Shown here one piece after another: positions 60,811 through 64,000 of a stretch of 64,000 nucleotides of DNA; positions within the stretch are counted from its first letter, which is position 1; the number at the start of each line of letters is the position of its first letter. The notes beneath the pieces were generated by a model. The model searched no databases. It was not told the origin of the DNA and was given only the letters and a program-made list of their open reading frames with translations. Origin of the DNA: Oleiagrimonas sp963747595 (lineage in GTDB: Bacteria; Pseudomonadota; Gammaproteobacteria; Xanthomonadales; Rhodanobacteraceae); assembly GCA_963747595.1 (NCBI GenBank), contig CAVVFO010000001.1, forward strand, positions 496,001 through 560,000. The letters are read 5' to 3'. The translations under genes were made by a program, and so were the position numbers.

Positions 60811-62041
60811 CTGTCGAAGACTCCGCATTGGTATGCTCGGCGAGAGCATCCAGCATCATGTAGCAGGTGCTGATGGTGTGGTAATCGGTCTTTCCGGCGG
60901 GACTTTTCTCATCGTTGTATCGCCGGTTGTCACGGCTGAGGATCCGGTACCAGGCGCCGTGCCGGTGGTCGACCAGATGGTTCCAGCTGTACGCCCACAA
61001 GCGGTTGTACCAGTCCAGGTATGCGCTCTCGCCGCTGCGCGCTGCCAACAATGCCGCTGTGGCCGCGGATTCGGATTGCACCCAATAATACTTGTCGGTG
61101 TCGTTGAAACCGCCTTCGGTGTCCAGCCCATAAACCATGCCGCCGTGGTGCGCGTCCCAGGAGAGCGCCACGGCGTTGTCGAACATCGCGCGTGCCTTCG
61201 GCAGATGCCAGTCGGCAGGCGCATGTCGGTCCAGGGTCAGCAGCATCCTGGCCCATTCCGTCTGGTGTCCGGGCTGATACCCCCAAGGGCGGAAAATGTT
61301 GCTGTTGTCGCCCTTGTTGTACTCCCAGTCGATGCTCCAGTCATGGTGGTAGTGCTCCCAGATCATGCCGCCCGACAAAGCCGCCTGACGGTTGACCATG
61401 TTGTCGGTGAGCAGCATGGCGCGCTCGAGATATCGTTTTTCGTGGGTGGCCTCATAGGCCGCCTGCCATGCTTCGCAGGCGTGCATATTGGCGTTCTGGC
61501 CGCGGTAGTCGCTGACCGTCCACTCTGCGCTGGCTTCGTCGGCATACAGCCCGTAACGCGCATCCCAGAAGTGCGTTTCCATCAGGTGCCAGGTTTCGTC
61601 CAGCCACTCGGCGGCTTCGCCGATGCCGGCCTGCAGCGCCCGCGCGTAGGTCATTGCGACAAAGGCGAGGCCATAGCAATGGTTGGTGGCATCTATGACT
61701 TCCCCGTTACGCAACTGCCATGCATAGCCGCCGGAGTCGGGATTGCGGTGGGCATTGCGCAGGTAATCCAGGCCGTGACGCGCGGCGTCGCGGTAGGATT
61801 CTTCGCCGAACATGTGCCAAGCCAGGGTGTAGTTGAGGACGAAGCGGCTGCTGCTGACCAGGTGTCGAGTGTGGCGGTCGTAAATGTGCCCGTCGTCGCG
61901 GAAGAAGTGGAAGAACCCGCCTGCGGGGTCGATGCAGTGTGGGTGATAGAACTTGAGGGTGTCAGCGACGTGCCGCAGCAAAAACTCACGCGTGTGGAAA
62001 TCGGGATGCGGCGCGTCGTCTGCGCTTTGCTCTGCTGTCAT
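60803..62041 (-). CDS. AGE-superfamily sugar isomerase, probably D-mannose isomerase
   Basis: 412 residues from ATG 62041, no signal peptide, so cytoplasmic. The fold is the (alpha/alpha)6 barrel of N-acylglucosamine 2-epimerases and mannose isomerases. Motifs are GGFFHFFRDDG, RHLVSSSRFVLNYTLAW, DATNHCYGLAFVAMTYA, NANMHACEAWQAAYEAT, FRPWGYQPGHQTEWARMLL and YWVQSESAATAAL, with His residues in the positions that act as general acid/base in mannose isomerase (EC 5.3.1.7). In an alpha-mannan locus next to a PfkB kinase, conversion of mannose to fructose fits. An N-acetylmannosamine/glucosamine epimerase role cannot be excluded. Confidence 0.88.
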   Translation of the reverse strand: MTAEQSADDAPHPDFHTREFLLRHVADTLKFYHPHCIDPAGGFFHFFRDDGHIYDRHTRHLVSSSRFVLNYTLAWHMFGEESYRDAARHGLDYLRNAHRNPDSGGYAWQLRNGEVIDATNHCYGLAFVAMTYARALQAGIGEAAEWLDETWHLMETHFWDARYGLYADEASAEWTVSDYRGQNANMHACEAWQAAYEATHEKRYLERAMLLTDNMVNRQAALSGGMIWEHYHHDWSIDWEYNKGDNSNIFRPWGYQPGHQTEWARMLLTLDRHAPADWHLPKARAMFDNAVALSWDAHHGGMVYGLDTEGGFNDTDKYYWVQSESAATAALLAARSGESAYLDWYNRLWAYSWNHLVDHRHGAWYRILSRDNRRYNDEKSPAGKTDYHTISTCYMMLDALAEHTNAESSTDA

Positions 62042-62123
62042 GCCTTTTGCTCCCAGCGGCGGCGATTGGAGTTGCTTTGCCGGGGGCTGGCGCAGTGGCT
62101 TTGCTGCCCCCGGTGTATGCCGA

Positions 62124-62135
62124 GGTAAGGTTACC
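62124..62135. promoter_or_regulatory. LacI-type operator upstream of the AGE gene
   Basis: GGTAAGGTTACC, one base from the perfect palindrome GGTAACGTTACC seen at 47764. It lies 83 bases upstream of the AGE start, on the promoter side, and would put AGE and GH92-E under the same control. Confidence 0.6.
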
Positions 62136-62230
62136 ACAGCTCTGCCGGGAGCTCGATGAAAAAATCGCAAGAGGGCGGTATGCAGCCTCCTCGGTCGTTG
62201 TATCTTGGAATTTCGAATGACTGTTGTGGT

Positions 62231-62260
62231 CGTCATTCCGCTTTTTTTGCGGGAGTGACG
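62231..62260. repeat. REP-like hairpin GTCATTCCGC / GCGGGAGTGAC
   Basis: Arms GTCATTCCGC and GCGGGAGTGAC around a run of seven T (seven A on the minus strand), between the LacI stop and the AGE promoter. This resembles the common GTCATTCCCGC-type proteobacterial hairpin repeats. It may separate the two transcripts. Confidence 0.5.
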
Positions 62261-62290
62261 CATCCTGAAATGTCGATTTGTCAGCCGCGA

Positions 62291-63340
62291 CTATGTTTTC
62301 GGTGGGGGAGCCGATGACTCCCGCCTGACGAGCGTATATTTCATGATTTGATGGTTGTCGCTCCGTGACGCACCGTCGCGCGTTTGGCGGATTTCATCGA
62401 TCATGAGGCGGATGGCCGATCGGCCCATGGCTGTCACCGGTTGATGAATGGTGGTGAGCATCGGCCATATGGTGGTGGCCACGGGCGTGTCGTCGAAGCC
62501 GGTGACGGTCAGGTCGTCGGGAACGTGCAGGCCCATGCCATGGGCCACGGACACCGTTGCGGCCGCCATGTCGTCATTGCTGGAGAAAATCGCCGTGGGG
62601 CGGTCTTTCAGTTCCAGCAGTTGCTTGGCGGCAATCAGGCCGGAACGATAGGTGAACAGTCCCGCGGCCACATATTCGGGGGGGACCTCGATACCCGCTT
62701 CTTGCATGGTGGCGAAGAAGGCATGTTCGCGCAGTTTCGCCGGGGTGTGTTTGGGGTCGCCCTTGATGAAGCCGATGCGACGGTGGCCCAGTTTCAACAA
62801 ATGCCGGGTCATGGCGCGGGCGCCATGATCATCGTCAATACGCACGGAGGTCACCCCGCTAACTGGTGCGCCTGTGGCAACGGCGACAATGGGAATGCCG
62901 GCGGCATCCAGTTCGCGTTTCGTTTGACGTGAATCGCACAGTGGAGGCGGAAGAATGACCCCATCGACGCCGGCGTCCAGCAGGCGCCGCATGGCGGCGC
63001 GCTGGCTGCGTATTCCGCCGCAGGTTTCCACCTGCACCTGAATGCCGCTGTGGCCGCTTTCCTCCAGTACGCCGATCATCAGCTGATTCAGATAGGCGGC
63101 GCTGGGATTGCTGTACAAGACGCCGATGCGGGCCGAGTTGGATGTGCGCAGTGAACGACCGGCCAGATTGGGACGGTAGTTGAGGTGCTGGGCTGCTGCC
63201 AACACGCGTTTGCGCATCTCGGCGCCCACACGCGGGTTGTCGTTCATGACGCGCGAGGCGGTCATGGGCGAGACTTGCGCTCGCTTGGCGACATCCAGGA
63301 TGGTGACCGAGCGGGGTGTATGGCGTTTACGTGGCGGCAT
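62291..63340 (-). CDS. LacI-family transcriptional regulator of the mannan locus
   Basis: 349 residues. The N-terminal helix-turn-helix with hinge (VTILDVAKRAQVSPMTASRVMND, then RVLAAAQHLNYRPNLAGRSLRT) is classic LacI. The ligand-binding domain follows (ARIGVLYSNPSAAYLNQLM, GVDGVILPPPL, ARAMTRHLLKLGHRRIGFIKGDP, PTAIFSSNDDMAAATVSVAHG, VTGFDDTPVATTIWPMLTTIHQP). It probably represses the locus in the absence of a mannose-derived inducer by binding GGTAWCGTTACC sites. No such site was found in front of its own gene, so it may not be autoregulated. Confidence 0.95.
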   Translation of the reverse strand: MPPRKRHTPRSVTILDVAKRAQVSPMTASRVMNDNPRVGAEMRKRVLAAAQHLNYRPNLAGRSLRTSNSARIGVLYSNPSAAYLNQLMIGVLEESGHSGIQVQVETCGGIRSQRAAMRRLLDAGVDGVILPPPLCDSRQTKRELDAAGIPIVAVATGAPVSGVTSVRIDDDHGARAMTRHLLKLGHRRIGFIKGDPKHTPAKLREHAFFATMQEAGIEVPPEYVAAGLFTYRSGLIAAKQLLELKDRPTAIFSSNDDMAAATVSVAHGMGLHVPDDLTVTGFDDTPVATTIWPMLTTIHQPVTAMGRSAIRLMIDEIRQTRDGASRSDNHQIMKYTLVRRESSAPPPKT

Positions 63341-63539
63341 GGCGGTCGAAGGCTGAGTTCGGGAATGGCACGGTCATGTGGGTGAAACGTGCAGAGGCCG
63401 TCTTTGCATTGCAGCGCATGCATACGACGCGTGCGCGCCCGCATGTGTTGCGTATGGACCTCTCATTTCCGTTTCCGTCGGGCTGACGCTAACCGGACAT
63501 CTTCCAGGGCCTGGTGCGCCGCAGCGTGATCCGTGATGT

Positions 63540-64000
63540 TCAATGTGAAAGCTTACCTGTTTGCTCGCCGATCGTCCCGGATACCGCAACCCCTTCGGCG
63601 TTCAGGAAATTTTCGACGCCAGCGGGATCGGGCATGGCGCTGAACGAGCCCACTCGGCTGACAGCGATTCCACCGCAGGCGGCCGCAAACCGCAACACCG
63701 CATCGCGGCGGCTCGCGTCATCGATCAGGGGCTTCAGTGTATCCGCCTTGGCCCCGGCTTCGTTCAAGCCATGCAGCAGGCCACCGACGAAGGCATCACC
63801 TGCGCCCGTGCTGTCACGGGCGGGGACGTCGAACGAGGGCAGGGTGCCGCTGGATTGCGGCGTGAACCAGCGGATCGGTGCAGCGCCATCGGTGATGATC
63901 AGCCAGCGCGCGTGTCCATGCCAGAGTTGCTCGAATACTCCCCGTTCACTCTCGTGGTGTCCGGCCAGAAATGCCAGTTCATCTGCGCTGAGCTTTACCA
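63540..64000 (-). CDS. PfkB-family sugar kinase, C-terminal part (5' end outside window)
   Basis: 153 C-terminal residues are visible; the start lies beyond the window. The PfkB signature 2 is DSTGAGDAFVGGLLHG, with the catalytic Asp in GAGD and the anion hole. Upstream are KLSADELAFLAG (the usual N-E/D-x-E region) and LIITDGAAPIRW. The C terminus ends in the helix FAAACGGIAVSRVGSFSAMP. Substrate is not shown by these residues, but fructose is expected if the AGE protein makes fructose from mannose. It is 199 bases upstream of lacI on the same strand; that gap shows no operator or hairpin. Confidence 0.9.
   Translation of the reverse strand, partial: VKLSADELAFLAGHHESERGVFEQLWHGHARWLIITDGAAPIRWFTPQSSGTLPSFDVPARDSTGAGDAFVGGLLHGLNEAGAKADTLKPLIDDASRRDAVLRFAAACGGIAVSRVGSFSAMPDPAGVENFLNAEGVAVSGTIGEQTGKLSH

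Overview
The window is about 64 kb of high-GC (roughly 60-65 %) gammaproteobacterial chromosome. Gene content and style (BatD, secreted S9 peptidase, Caulobacter-type TonB receptor, large secreted glycosidase cluster under a LacI regulator) point to the order Xanthomonadales, probably Rhodanobacteraceae. This placement is inferred from protein character, not from a marker-gene comparison.

1-22.7 kb is ordinary core chromosome. It holds the 3' end of batD, a MarR regulator, mscL, a fumarylacetoacetate-hydrolase-family enzyme, a four-gene MacAB-like export cassette (adaptor, ATPase, two FtsX-type permeases), a Rieske protein, an S9 peptidase, an SLC13 permease with TrkA-C domains, trmB, tRNA-Gly(CCC), an OmpR/EnvZ-type two-component system, ilvE, metF, a type IV pilin-like gspH/fimT gene, uvrB and tRNA-Val(GAC). 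Several intergenic repeats lie here: REP-like palindromes, a heptamer tandem array beside ilvE, and a MITE-like element upstream of uvrB.

22.67-30.31 kb is a 7.6-kb integrative element inserted at the 3' end of tRNA-Val. It is bounded by a 49-bp direct repeat (attL/attR). It carries a tyrosine integrase, an AlpA-like regulator, a primase split into a CHC2 zinc-finger gene and a toprim/DUF3987 gene, a zinc-ribbon protein, small unknown genes, and two cargo-like unknowns (one membrane, one secreted) behind a nine-G tract. Repeats just inside both ends look like integrase arm sites.

30.6-64 kb is an accessory carbohydrate locus for alpha-mannose-rich glycans. It encodes one TonB receptor, five GH92 alpha-mannosidase-family proteins, a GH125 exo-alpha-1,6-mannosidase, a GH2 enzyme with features of mannosylglycoprotein endo-beta-mannosidase, a GH43-like protein, a DUF1080 protein, a Tat-exported DUF4965/DUF1793 'glutaminase-like' protein, a secreted endonuclease/exonuclease/phosphatase-fold enzyme, an AGE-family (probably mannose isomerase) protein, a LacI regulator and the C-terminal part of a PfkB sugar kinase. 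A palindromic operator, GGTAWCGTTACC, recurs upstream of the GH2, TonB receptor, GH125, GH92 and AGE genes and probably binds the LacI protein. The proposed flow is: outer-membrane uptake, periplasmic trimming to mannose, isomerisation to fructose, phosphorylation. Two of the five GH92 proteins have Gln where the family has its catalytic-acid Glu. One of these stands next to the secreted phosphatase-fold gene, which suggests that phosphomannan (mannose-1-phosphate caps, as in fungal walls) is a target. This is the most interesting inference in the window.
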